Source: Alcaligenaceae bacterium
GTDB lineage: Bacteria; Pseudomonadota; Gammaproteobacteria; Burkholderiales; Burkholderiaceae_B
Reading direction: 5' to 3'
Length of the DNA: 64,000 nucleotides
Assembly (NCBI GenBank): GCA_013416445.1
Contig: JACCER010000005.1
Location: 62,001 to 126,000 of the forward strand
Shown: piece after piece, positions 56,506 through 64,000 of the stretch
Layout of the letters: every line of letters begins with the position of its first letter
Position numbering within the stretch: position 1 is the stretch's first letter
The notes under the pieces: generated by a model
Databases searched by the model: none
The model's input: only the letters and a program-made list of their open reading frames with translations
Told to the model about the DNA's origin: nothing
Made by a program: the position numbers and the translations under genes

Positions 56506-57975
56506 ATGGCGGTAACTATGAATTCTTTGCACTCCTTGTTTCAGGAATACTGGCCGCACCTTGTGCTCGTCCTTAGCCTGACCATAGGCGGCACAGCCGC
56601 GGTTCATGCCGCCATGACAAAAAACGATGTCCGGGCCGCCATAGGCTGGGTGGGCGTCATCCTGATGTCGCCACTGCTGGGGCCTTTTTTCTATCTGATT
56701 GCCGGCATCAACCGTATACGCCACGACCATATTTCAGAGCAACGCAACAAAAACCTGAAAGACTATTCCGGTAACCAGGACCCGCCGCTGGCCGATGTCA
56801 GCAATTTTTCCGCGCCGCAATTTCGCTCGCTTAGGGTGCTGGGCGACCGCGTCAGCCGCTTCCCGCTACGCGATGGCAATCATATCCAGACCCTCGTTGG
56901 CGGCGACCAGGCTTACCCCGCCATGATGGTCGCCATCGATAACGCCAAAAAATCGATTGCGTTGCAGTCCTATATTTTCGATAACGACAGCGAAGGCCGT
57001 AAGATCGTCGATGCGCTCGTCCGGGCAAAACAGCGCGGTGTGCAGGTGCGGGTACTGATCGACGCCATAGGTTCAAAGTATTCGCATCCACCCATCATCC
57101 GGCTATTGCGCAAACATGGCGTGCCTTGTGCGCTGTTCATGACCAACCCGCTGGGCTTTCTGCGCATGCCCTACGCCAACCTGCGCAGCCACCGAAAAAT
57201 CCTCGTAGTGGACGGCGCTATCGGTTTTACCGGAGGCATGAATATACGCGCCGGGTTTGTCACCTCGGTGGCTGGCGAACATACATCCAGCGACACCCAC
57301 TTTCGCGTTGTAGGGCCAGTGGTGCTGCAACTGGTCTCGGTATTTGCCCACGACTGGGAGTTCACCACCAAAGAAGCGCTGCCCTACGACATCTGGTGCA
57401 GCGACTCCTGGCAGGCTGCATCGCCTCAAGTGCCCGCCCGCTGCGTACGCTCGGGGCCAGACCGCTATATGGCCGGCACGCACAATATGCTGCTGGGCGC
57501 CTTTGCCGTAGCGCAAAGCCACATACGCATACAGTCACCCTATTTCCTGCCCGACCAGATATTGCTGGGCGCCATCAACACGGCGGCACGCCGGGGCATT
57601 GTGGTCGATATTGTCATTCCTGGGCGCAACAATCTGCGCCTAGTCAACTACGCCATGACGGCCCAACTGGATCAGGTCATACGCAACGGCTGCCGGGTAT
57701 GGAGGGTCGACGACAACTTCAACCACTCCAAACTCATCACCATAGACGGCGCCTGGTCTTATGTGGGTTCATCCAACCTGGACCCACGCAGCTTGCGGCT
57801 GAATTTCGAGTTGGATATGGAGATCTACAGCCGCAATACGGCCCTTGAAATCGAGCATCTGATCGATCAAGAAATTGCCAAGGCCGATGCGGTAACACTG
57901 CAGGGGCTGGCGCAGATTCCCTTTCGCAAACGATTGCGCAACAAGGTGATCTGGCTGGCCAGTCCTTATCTATAG
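56506..57975 (+). CDS. cls: Cardiolipin synthase (phospholipase D type)
   Basis: A 489-aa membrane enzyme making cardiolipin. There are two N-terminal membrane helices (YWPHLVLVLSLTIGG, IGWVGVILMSPLLGPFFYLI) and two HKD motifs: SHRKILVVDGAIGFTGGMN and FNHSKLITIDGAWSYVGSSN. The length fits ClsA (486 aa). ATGs at 56506 and 56518 are both plausible. Confidence 0.93.
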   Translation: MAVTMNSLHSLFQEYWPHLVLVLSLTIGGTAAVHAAMTKNDVRAAIGWVGVILMSPLLGPFFYLIAGINRIRHDHISEQRNKNLKDYSGNQDPPLADVSNFSAPQFRSLRVLGDRVSRFPLRDGNHIQTLVGGDQAYPAMMVAIDNAKKSIALQSYIFDNDSEGRKIVDALVRAKQRGVQVRVLIDAIGSKYSHPPIIRLLRKHGVPCALFMTNPLGFLRMPYANLRSHRKILVVDGAIGFTGGMNIRAGFVTSVAGEHTSSDTHFRVVGPVVLQLVSVFAHDWEFTTKEALPYDIWCSDSWQAASPQVPARCVRSGPDRYMAGTHNMLLGAFAVAQSHIRIQSPYFLPDQILLGAINTAARRGIVVDIVIPGRNNLRLVNYAMTAQLDQVIRNGCRVWRVDDNFNHSKLITIDGAWSYVGSSNLDPRSLRLNFELDMEIYSRNTALEIEHLIDQEIAKADAVTLQGLAQIPFRKRLRNKVIWLASPYL

Positions 57976-58059
57976 GTTAATGACGCTGGCTCAACGTTGT
58001 TTGTCGGATTAACGTGCAAGCCCCCTGCCATCACCAGGGCTTGACCGCTGCTGCGGTGG

Positions 58060-58142
58060 CTATTGGTGATTCTGATCGGATCTGGTGATGTTGGCTGGTT
58101 TTGGTGACGTTTGTCGGTTTCTGGTGGCGCTGACCCGACCTT
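58060..58142. repeat. Array of about four 20-bp imperfect repeats
   Basis: Units of the type TGGTGACGTTTGTCGGTTTC recur every 19-20 bp (about 58063, 58083, 58103, 58123). They resemble the array at 9480-9610. There is no transposase nearby. The rest of the 57976-58164 spacer holds a partial REP-like sequence (TGTCGGATTAACG near 58000). Confidence 0.65.
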
Positions 58143-58164
58143 TATTCAATGCACCACCCCTTCA

Positions 58165-59142
58165 TTATTGCTGCTGCACACCCGCTTCTTTGGCCACGCC
58201 ACCCCAGCGTATAATTTCGCTGTCAACGAATTTACCGAAATCAGCGCCAGTAAGATTGGGGATGGCGCTGCCGTTGTTCTTCCACAGTTCAGCGACTTTA
58301 GGCGTGTTCAAGGCCTTGGTGAGTTCTTCGGACATTCTGCTGACGATATCGGCGGGAGTTCCCGCTGGCGCCCACATCGCGTACCAAGTCGATACCTCGT
58401 AATCGGGAACACCCGCTTCCGCTACAGTTGGAACATCGGGCATGGAGGGCGAGCGCTTGGCCGCAGCCACTGCCAGTGGCCGTATGCTGCCGGCGCGTAT
58501 ATGCGATGCGGAAGACCCCAGCCCATCGAATGCGGCATCGACCTGCCCCGTGATCAGGCCGGTAAGCATGGGCCCCGCACCCTGATAAGGAACGTGAGTC
58601 AGCTCGATACCGGTTTTCAAGGCAAAAAGCTCGCCTGCCAGATGATGGGTACTGCCTATGCCAGCTGAACCAAAATTGATCTGTCCGGGATTGGTTTTGG
58701 CACTATCCAACAGTTGTTTTAGACTATTGACGGGCAGTTTGCTGGGGTTGACCACGATCACTTGCGGCGGCTGCGCGAGCATGGCAACTGGCAGGAAATC
58801 TTTTTGTATATCGTAGCTGAGCTTTTTGTATATGGACGGCGCTACCGCGTGATGCGCACCACCCATGAAAAAAGTGTAGCCGTCGGGTGTTGCGCGCGCT
58901 GCCACGCCCGCGCCCAAGGTACCGCCCGCGCCGCCCTTGTTATCAATGACGACGCCCTTGCCCAGTTGCTCGGCCAACTGATGGGCCAGTGGTCGCGCAA
59001 AAGTATCGGTTCCGCCGCCCGCCGGAAAGGGCACAACTATGGTTATGGTCCGCTCGGGCCATGCCGCCTGCGCCGCGCTGCCGATTGCCATTGCCGTTAA
59101 TGCCAAGGCCGCCGCAGCTGAATAAATAGCTTGTTTTTTCAT
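58165..59142 (-). CDS. Bug/TctC-family receptor of the malonate operon
   Basis: A 325-aa receptor: signal peptide KKQAIYSAAAALALTAMA, then AAQAAWPERTITIVVPFPAGG and VVIDNKGGAGGTLGAGVAA. ATG 59142 has GAGGAGACC upstream. It is downstream of the malonyl-CoA synthetase gene with about 200 bp between (including a REP-like element). Malonate binding is a guess from context. Confidence 0.92.
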   Translation of the reverse strand: MKKQAIYSAAAALALTAMAIGSAAQAAWPERTITIVVPFPAGGGTDTFARPLAHQLAEQLGKGVVIDNKGGAGGTLGAGVAARATPDGYTFFMGGAHHAVAPSIYKKLSYDIQKDFLPVAMLAQPPQVIVVNPSKLPVNSLKQLLDSAKTNPGQINFGSAGIGSTHHLAGELFALKTGIELTHVPYQGAGPMLTGLITGQVDAAFDGLGSSASHIRAGSIRPLAVAAAKRSPSMPDVPTVAEAGVPDYEVSTWYAMWAPAGTPADIVSRMSEELTKALNTPKVAELWKNNGSAIPNLTGADFGKFVDSEIIRWGGVAKEAGVQQQ

Positions 59143-59260
59143 GAGGTCTCCTCTCGTGATTTGCATCTGTTGGTTTTTATATAATTCTTAATGTAATTAA
59201 TCGCATCGAAACAAGAATACCGGTTCCCTGGACCGGCGGTTTATAAATTGTGAGGAATAG

Positions 59261-59301
59261 GTCGGATTACGCGCCTGGCGGCGTTAATCCGACCTACGAA
59301 A
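59261..59301. repeat. REP-like palindromic element, copy 9
   Basis: GTCGGATTACGCGCCTGGCG followed by GCGTTAATCCGACC and TACGAAA, between the malonyl-CoA synthetase and tctC genes. It is the best match to the consensus. Confidence 0.88.
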
Positions 59302-59346
59302 CCGCAAACAGGATGGGCATCTTTGACGCCAGCCCGGTCCGCTATG

Positions 59347-60873
59347 TTACGAATACTGGGTACGCAATATATTTTTTTGTACTTTGCCCATGGTGTTGCG
59401 GGGCAATTGCTGAATCACATGAATTTGCTTAGGCACCTTGAAATTAGCCATGCCAGACTTCATGGCGGCCAGCATAGCACTGGTATCCAACTGTACGCCG
59501 GGCCTGGGTACGACCACCGCCACCACGGCTTCGCCAAAGTCGGGGTGCGCCACACCAATCACGGCTGATTCATTGACCCCAGGCAGGTCGTCGATGAATA
59601 ATTCTATTTCCTTGGGGTAGATATTGAAACCGCCGGAAATAATCAGGTCTTTGCTGCGTCCAACGATGGACAGATAATTCGCCGGCACGGCGCCACCCCC
59701 CCACTGGCCCACATCGCCGGTACGAAACCAGCCATCGGCGGTGAACTCTTCGCGGGTTTTTTCTGGCATGCGCCAATAACCTGAAAAGACGTTGGGGCCA
59801 CGCACCTGCACATTACCGATTTCCCCCGGAGCCAGTTCAGCGCCCTTGTCATCGACCACACGCACCTGAACCTCTGGCAAAGCCTGCCCTACAGTGCCGC
59901 CCAAACGCTCTCCCGAGTCAAGGTCGTAGGGATTAGACGTAAGCATGATGGTTTCGCTCATGCCATAACGTTCAAGTATGGGCTGGCCTATGCGCGCCTT
60001 GAAATCGTCGAAGGTTTCCTTGAGCAGCGGCGCCGACCCGGAAATAAACAGGCGCATGCGGCGGCACAATTCACGGGTGAATCTGGCGTCGTTCAGCAAG
60101 CGCACATAATAGGTAGGCACGCCCATAAGCACCGTGCTTTGCGGCAAATAATGCAAGGCCTGATCAATATCGAGCTTAGGCAGCCAGATCATGCGGGCGC
60201 CAGCCAACAATGCCCCATGCGACGCGACAAACAGGCCATGCACATGGAAAATGGGCAACATATGCAGCAAAACGTCGTCGGGGCGCCAACCCCAGTATTT
60301 GTGCAGCACCTGGGCGTTGGAAGACAAATTAAGATGCGACAGCATCGCCCCTTTGCTGCGCCCAGTGGTGCCCGATGTGTAGAGTATGGCCGCCAGATCG
60401 TCGGGCAGGCTTTGCACGGTCTCGAAGGCCTGATCTTGGCTGGCCGCCGCCAGGGTGAGGCTGCCGCTGCCATTGGCATCCAGCGTATAGACTTGCACTG
60501 CGCCTGTTTTTTTGGCCAGTCGCTGCATCCATTCCAGGTTTTCACTATCGCACACGACGACGGCCGGTTCCGCGTCAGTAAGAAAGTATTCAACCTCGGA
60601 TTCGCGATAAGCGGTATTCAAGGGCAGGTATACCAGCCCGGCGCGCACACAGGCCAAATACAACATAAGCGCCTCAGGCGATTTTTCGACCTGTACAGCA
60701 ACACGCGAACCAGCAGGCAGCGCCAGCCCTTGCAACAGATTGGCAATACGGGCACTGATCTGCCCTATTTCGTTCCAGCTATAGGTGCGCTCGGGTGTTT
60801 CGATGGCCACAGCAGTGCGATCCACCGGGAAGCCAGCCTCGAGCAAGGCATATAAATTGGCGTTGCCGTTCAC
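59347..60873 (-). CDS. matB: Malonyl-CoA synthetase
   Basis: A 508-aa ANL-superfamily acyl-CoA synthetase with LAAILYTSGTTGRSKGAMLS (P-loop), MLPIFHVHGLFVASHG, ERYGMSETIML, GWFRTGDVG and the catalytic-lysine region MGKVQKN. The pattern HVHGLFVA and RYGMSET fits MatB, which activates malonate. It is 1 bp after the enoyl-CoA hydratase gene in the malonate operon. Confidence 0.92.
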   Translation of the reverse strand: MNGNANLYALLEAGFPVDRTAVAIETPERTYSWNEIGQISARIANLLQGLALPAGSRVAVQVEKSPEALMLYLACVRAGLVYLPLNTAYRESEVEYFLTDAEPAVVVCDSENLEWMQRLAKKTGAVQVYTLDANGSGSLTLAAASQDQAFETVQSLPDDLAAILYTSGTTGRSKGAMLSHLNLSSNAQVLHKYWGWRPDDVLLHMLPIFHVHGLFVASHGALLAGARMIWLPKLDIDQALHYLPQSTVLMGVPTYYVRLLNDARFTRELCRRMRLFISGSAPLLKETFDDFKARIGQPILERYGMSETIMLTSNPYDLDSGERLGGTVGQALPEVQVRVVDDKGAELAPGEIGNVQVRGPNVFSGYWRMPEKTREEFTADGWFRTGDVGQWGGGAVPANYLSIVGRSKDLIISGGFNIYPKEIELFIDDLPGVNESAVIGVAHPDFGEAVVAVVVPRPGVQLDTSAMLAAMKSGMANFKVPKQIHVIQQLPRNTMGKVQKNILRTQYS

Positions 60874-60874
60874 A

Positions 60875-61675
60875 TTAGTCTCCTGAAAACTCCGGCTCTT
60901 GGCCGGCCAGAAATGCCCTCACACCCTCTTGGTGATCGCGGCTTTCAGCATAGTTGAAAAAAGCCCTGAGCTCGGACTGGGCAAGCGGCCCAGGTTGCGC
61001 GCAAAGCCGCGCCACCGTTTGCTTATTGATACGCGCCGCCATGGGCGCCCCTTTTGCCAGGCGGCGTGCCGTGCGCATGACATCATCGGCAACTTCGGCA
61101 TCAGGCAATACTCGCGTCAGCAAACCTTTGGACATAGTCTCGGCTGCGCCAAACACCCGTCCTTCAAGCAGAATTTCGAGTGTGGCCGCCTTGCCCACCA
61201 GCGCCAGCAAGCCGCGCATTTCATCGGGCGCCATAGGAAAGCCCAAACGATTGATGGGAACGCCAAACCGCGACGAACTGCCAGCAATACGCAGGTCGCA
61301 TTGACTGGCGATTTCCAGGCCGCCCCCTACACACACACCTTCGATCTGGGCCAACACCGGGTGCACACAGGCACCTATGGCTGCCAAGGCGGGAGCCAGC
61401 ACCTGAGTGTGATAGAGCATGACGCCCGCCAGATCGCCTCGTGCTTCGGGAAATTCCCGGATATCGGCACCCGCGGCAAAATTGCCGCCAGCGCCGCGCA
61501 GCACGACACAACGCAGGCTGGTATTGCCGGAAAGCTGGGTAAACAAAGAAGTGAGTTCGTGCCACATGGCAATGCTGATGGCATTCAAACGCCCAAGATG
61601 GCTAAGCGTAACCAGCGCTATCGAACCTTCGTAAGCCAGCAGCACACTACCGCTGGAGGATTGCCCTATCGCCAT
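60875..61675 (-). CDS. Enoyl-CoA hydratase/isomerase family protein
   Basis: A 266-aa crotonase: LVTLSHLGRLNAISIAMWHE, RGAGGNFAAGADIREF (oxyanion hole), IEGVCVGGGLEIASQCDLRI and FGVPINRLGFPM. It overlaps the malonyl-CoA decarboxylase gene by 10 bp. Crotonases sit beside matB in several Bordetella-like genomes; its exact reaction is unclear. Confidence 0.92.
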   Translation of the reverse strand: MAIGQSSSGSVLLAYEGSIALVTLSHLGRLNAISIAMWHELTSLFTQLSGNTSLRCVVLRGAGGNFAAGADIREFPEARGDLAGVMLYHTQVLAPALAAIGACVHPVLAQIEGVCVGGGLEIASQCDLRIAGSSSRFGVPINRLGFPMAPDEMRGLLALVGKAATLEILLEGRVFGAAETMSKGLLTRVLPDAEVADDVMRTARRLAKGAPMAARINKQTVARLCAQPGPLAQSELRAFFNYAESRDHQEGVRAFLAGQEPEFSGD

Positions 61676-62967
61676 CGTAGACTCAGTCCCGTCTTGGGTT
61701 TGCCTGCCGCCAATTGCGCCAGGTTGTCATCAAGCTGATCCAGCTCGTACAGGTAATTTGCCATAATGCCACAAGACTGCGCAATACCTTTGGTCGAACA
61801 GTCGGCAGCCCAATTCAGCCTTTCGATGCGCGCGCCGTTGCCCAGATGGAATCGCGCAACCGCATCCAGGGGCTGATTATTCTTCATGCTTTTAAGGTAT
61901 AGCCCCGCCAGCCGCAGGCCCGTACGCTGTAAGGACTCAGATGCCTTACCCGTCGTAGCCGCGGCCCTGAGTTTTTCGACCCATTTCAGCCCTGCGGCTG
62001 CATCGCCCAGCGCTTGCTGCTTATCAAGTTTGTCGTGCAGCAGGTCTTGCATGGTGTCACCGTCTTGCTTACCCAGCCACTCGGCAAAGCCAGGGACTGG
62101 CGACAGCGTGGCGAAGGACTTCAGTTTGGGGAGCTCTTGCACCAGTGCATCGATGACACGCTTGAGCAGAAAATTGCCAAAACTAATGCCGCGCAAGCCA
62201 GGCTGGGTGTTGGAAATGGAATAAAAAATAGCCCAACGCGCTTTGTTCAGATCGGCAGCGGGTACTTTTGGGTCCAGCAAAACTTGCACGTTGTCGGCCA
62301 TTTGCGTAGCGAAGGCCACTTCAACGAAAATCAGTGGTACATCATTCATGCGTGGATGGAAAAAAGCATAGCAACGCCGCTGCTCGGCTACCCTGTGGCG
62401 CAATTCTTCCCATGATCGGATTTCATGCACTGCTTCGTACTGGATCAATTTTTCGAGCAACGAGGCAGGCGAGTCCCAGGTAATAGGCCGCAATTCCAGC
62501 ATGCCTACATCAAACCAGTTGGACAACAGGTCTTCGAGTTCCCGCTCAAGTACGCCCAGGCCAGCCACTTGATTGCGCCAACGCAGGATGTCGGCGCGTA
62601 ACTCGACCAGCAGATGCAGGCTATCGGCCTGTGCATATAAGCGGCGAAACAAACGCAGACCTTGGTCATCGCGCGGTTCCAGGCCGGCACTGGCTTGCGC
62701 CAGCGCTGCCAGCAGAGCGCGTCGCTCTTTGCCATCGGCAGCCATATAACGCAGGCTCCATTGCTTGGCCAGCCGGTTGGCGGCAACATCGGTCATGCGA
62801 GCAGAAAACAAAGTCAGTGTTTCTGTCGGCACCGGCCAGCGATCGCGTTCCAGCCACCGCCCCAATCGTGCCATCAAACCCTGGGCTTCGTTGCTTACTG
62901 GCTCGTTGGGGTCAGCCACGACGCTGACCTGTTGCTGTGCCGGTTTTTGTGAGTTGCTGACCGTCAT
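61666..62967 (-). CDS. matA: Malonyl-CoA decarboxylase
   Basis: A 433-aa MCD: an N-terminal helical domain, then the GNAT-like catalytic domain with RCYAFFHPRMNDVPLIFVEV, SISNTQPGLRGISFGNFLLK, LSPVPGFAEWL and the C-terminal FHLGNGARIERLNWAADCS. It releases acetyl-CoA and CO2 from malonyl-CoA. First gene of the operon. Confidence 0.94.
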   Translation of the reverse strand: MTVSNSQKPAQQQVSVVADPNEPVSNEAQGLMARLGRWLERDRWPVPTETLTLFSARMTDVAANRLAKQWSLRYMAADGKERRALLAALAQASAGLEPRDDQGLRLFRRLYAQADSLHLLVELRADILRWRNQVAGLGVLERELEDLLSNWFDVGMLELRPITWDSPASLLEKLIQYEAVHEIRSWEELRHRVAEQRRCYAFFHPRMNDVPLIFVEVAFATQMADNVQVLLDPKVPAADLNKARWAIFYSISNTQPGLRGISFGNFLLKRVIDALVQELPKLKSFATLSPVPGFAEWLGKQDGDTMQDLLHDKLDKQQALGDAAAGLKWVEKLRAAATTGKASESLQRTGLRLAGLYLKSMKNNQPLDAVARFHLGNGARIERLNWAADCSTKGIAQSCGIMANYLYELDQLDDNLAQLAAGKPKTGLSLRWR

Positions 62968-63067
62968 GACTGCTCTGGCTCCTGGGTATTGAACTGCTCC
63001 CCGTATGATTATCCCTAGGGGCGAGTATATTGGATTATGCGCTTTGTCTCTGATGTACGATGCTGGT

Positions 63068-63096
63068 GTCGGATTACGCGCCTGGCGGCGCCCGGC
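63068..63096. repeat. REP-like element, copy 10 (half)
   Basis: GTCGGATTACGCGCCTGGCG followed by GCGCCCGG; the right arm is degraded. It lies between the divergent malonate operon and the amino-acid receptor gene. Confidence 0.65.
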
Positions 63097-63141
63097 CCAG
63101 ATATTTGCAAAGAAACTGGTTTGCTTCTCAGAAGGTGACGA

Positions 63142-63933
63142 ATGAAATTTTCAAGCACACTCAAAAAATCAGGTATTGCACTAGTACTACTGGCCACGAG
63201 CGCCGCCAGCCAGGCCGATGGGCTGGACAAGATCAGGGCTGCGGGAGCCATCAAGGTTGCGATTGCCATAGGCGTGCCCATATTCAGCTATCCTGATGCC
63301 AACATGCGCCCCGAAGGCTCGGATATCGACACAGCCAGGCTACTGGCCCAAGACCTGGGTGTGCAACTGGAACTGGTGCAAATCACCAATGCCGCACGCA
63401 TTCCCACTGTGCACACCGGCAAAGCCGACATTGCCATAGCAAGCCTTTCCATCACTCCCAAGCGCGCCCAGGTCGTCGACTTTTCCGTTCCGTATGCGTC
63501 GCTGCAAACCCTGGTGGCCGCACCGGAACATGTATCAATCAATAGCTATGCCGGCCTGCAAGGGCTGGCAATAGGCGTTACCCGCGCCACGGTCAACGAC
63601 ACAGACATCTCCAAGAACGCAGGCAATGCCCACATACGCCGCTATGAAGACGACGCCAGCCTGGTCTCGGCAGCCATATCAGGCCAGGTCATTGCGGTAT
63701 CTACACAATGGCCCAATGTCGTGGAAATCAACAAAAGGCAAACCGCCGACCCTTATGTCATCAAATTCGTGCAAGGTGAATTCATGCTGGGTATAGCCAT
63801 GCAGAAAAACAATCCCAAACTAAAGGCCTGGATAGATCAATGGGTGACCAACAAACTGAAAAATGGGGATTTGAACCGTATTTATAAAAAACATCACGGC
63901 GTAGATCTCTCGGCGGCGGTGCTCAATCCATAG
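63142..63933 (+). CDS. Family 3 ABC transporter substrate-binding protein
   Basis: A 263-aa periplasmic polar amino-acid receptor. Its signal peptide begins KFSSTLKKSGIALVLLA and ends SQA, before DGLDKIRAAGAIKVAIAIG. The SDIDTARLLAQDLGVQLELV, GKADIAIASLSITPKRAQVV and C-terminal NKLKNGDLNRIYKK segments are typical. GAAGGTGAC lies upstream of the ATG. Permease genes would be beyond the window. Confidence 0.92.
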   Translation: MKFSSTLKKSGIALVLLATSAASQADGLDKIRAAGAIKVAIAIGVPIFSYPDANMRPEGSDIDTARLLAQDLGVQLELVQITNAARIPTVHTGKADIAIASLSITPKRAQVVDFSVPYASLQTLVAAPEHVSINSYAGLQGLAIGVTRATVNDTDISKNAGNAHIRRYEDDASLVSAAISGQVIAVSTQWPNVVEINKRQTADPYVIKFVQGEFMLGIAMQKNNPKLKAWIDQWVTNKLKNGDLNRIYKKHHGVDLSAAVLNP

Positions 63934-64000
63934 GGAAAAGGCGGAGGGCTGGCCGTGGGGCCTGGCCCTAATTCAAATGGCAGTTTGGGGATGCCACGGA

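Overview
The window looks like chromosomal DNA of a GC-rich betaproteobacterium, most likely an Alcaligenaceae member (Pusillimonas/Bordetella/Achromobacter-like). The grounds are three orphan Bug/TctC-type solute receptors, a nicking-type MutL, the ybaB-dnaX and dapA-bamC gene orders, and overall codon use. Genus cannot be fixed from the sequence alone.

Layout. 1-8.4 kb: ybaB (partial), dnaX, the 4.5S SRP RNA and an addAB-like helicase-nuclease pair, all on the minus strand. 8.5-12.7 kb: a molybdate module (modE, then modABC with a ModE-type operator), split by about 1 kb of non-coding DNA that holds a 20-bp repeat array, two large inverted repeats and 42-bp direct repeats. 12.8-14.3 kb: xerD and a YbaK-type deacylase.

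14.3-23.7 kb is the most interesting block. It is visibly less GC-rich than its flanks and is a complete selenocysteine locus: tRNA-Sec (selC), a thioredoxin-reductase-like flavoprotein, selB, selA and an IclR regulator. A divergent gene contains an in-frame TGA and encodes a UGSC-type selenoprotein, with a convincing bacterial SECIS hairpin. It is followed by a TctC receptor, a family III CoA-transferase and, on the opposite strand, a conserved protein of unknown function. A standard gene caller would truncate the selenoprotein at residue 93. 23.7-27.0 kb is a decayed integrative element next to tRNA-Arg(CCT): a broken P4-type integrase, a zeta-like ATPase with a small downstream partner, a degenerate second zeta copy, and a 15-bp att-like repeat.

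27-64 kb is mostly core genome: tsaE-amiC, dedA, mutL-miaA, purM, hda, a HAD phosphatase, pcnB-folK, mscS, roxA-mutS, yggS, dapA-bamC, a site-2 protease, a YciO/Sua5 protein, ypfJ, tRNA-His and cardiolipin synthase. Two catabolic clusters sit among them. One is a MaoC hydratase, CoA-transferase and HpcH/HpaI lyase set resembling itaconate or mesaconate degradation. The other is a malonate operon (malonyl-CoA decarboxylase, enoyl-CoA hydratase, malonyl-CoA synthetase) followed by a Bug receptor. About ten copies of a short palindromic REP-like element lie between genes.

Working together: SelA, SelB, tRNA-Sec and the SECIS element supply selenocysteine to one visible client. The flavoprotein is a plausible electron donor for it, and TctC plus the CoA-transferase suggest that the system handles an organic acid.
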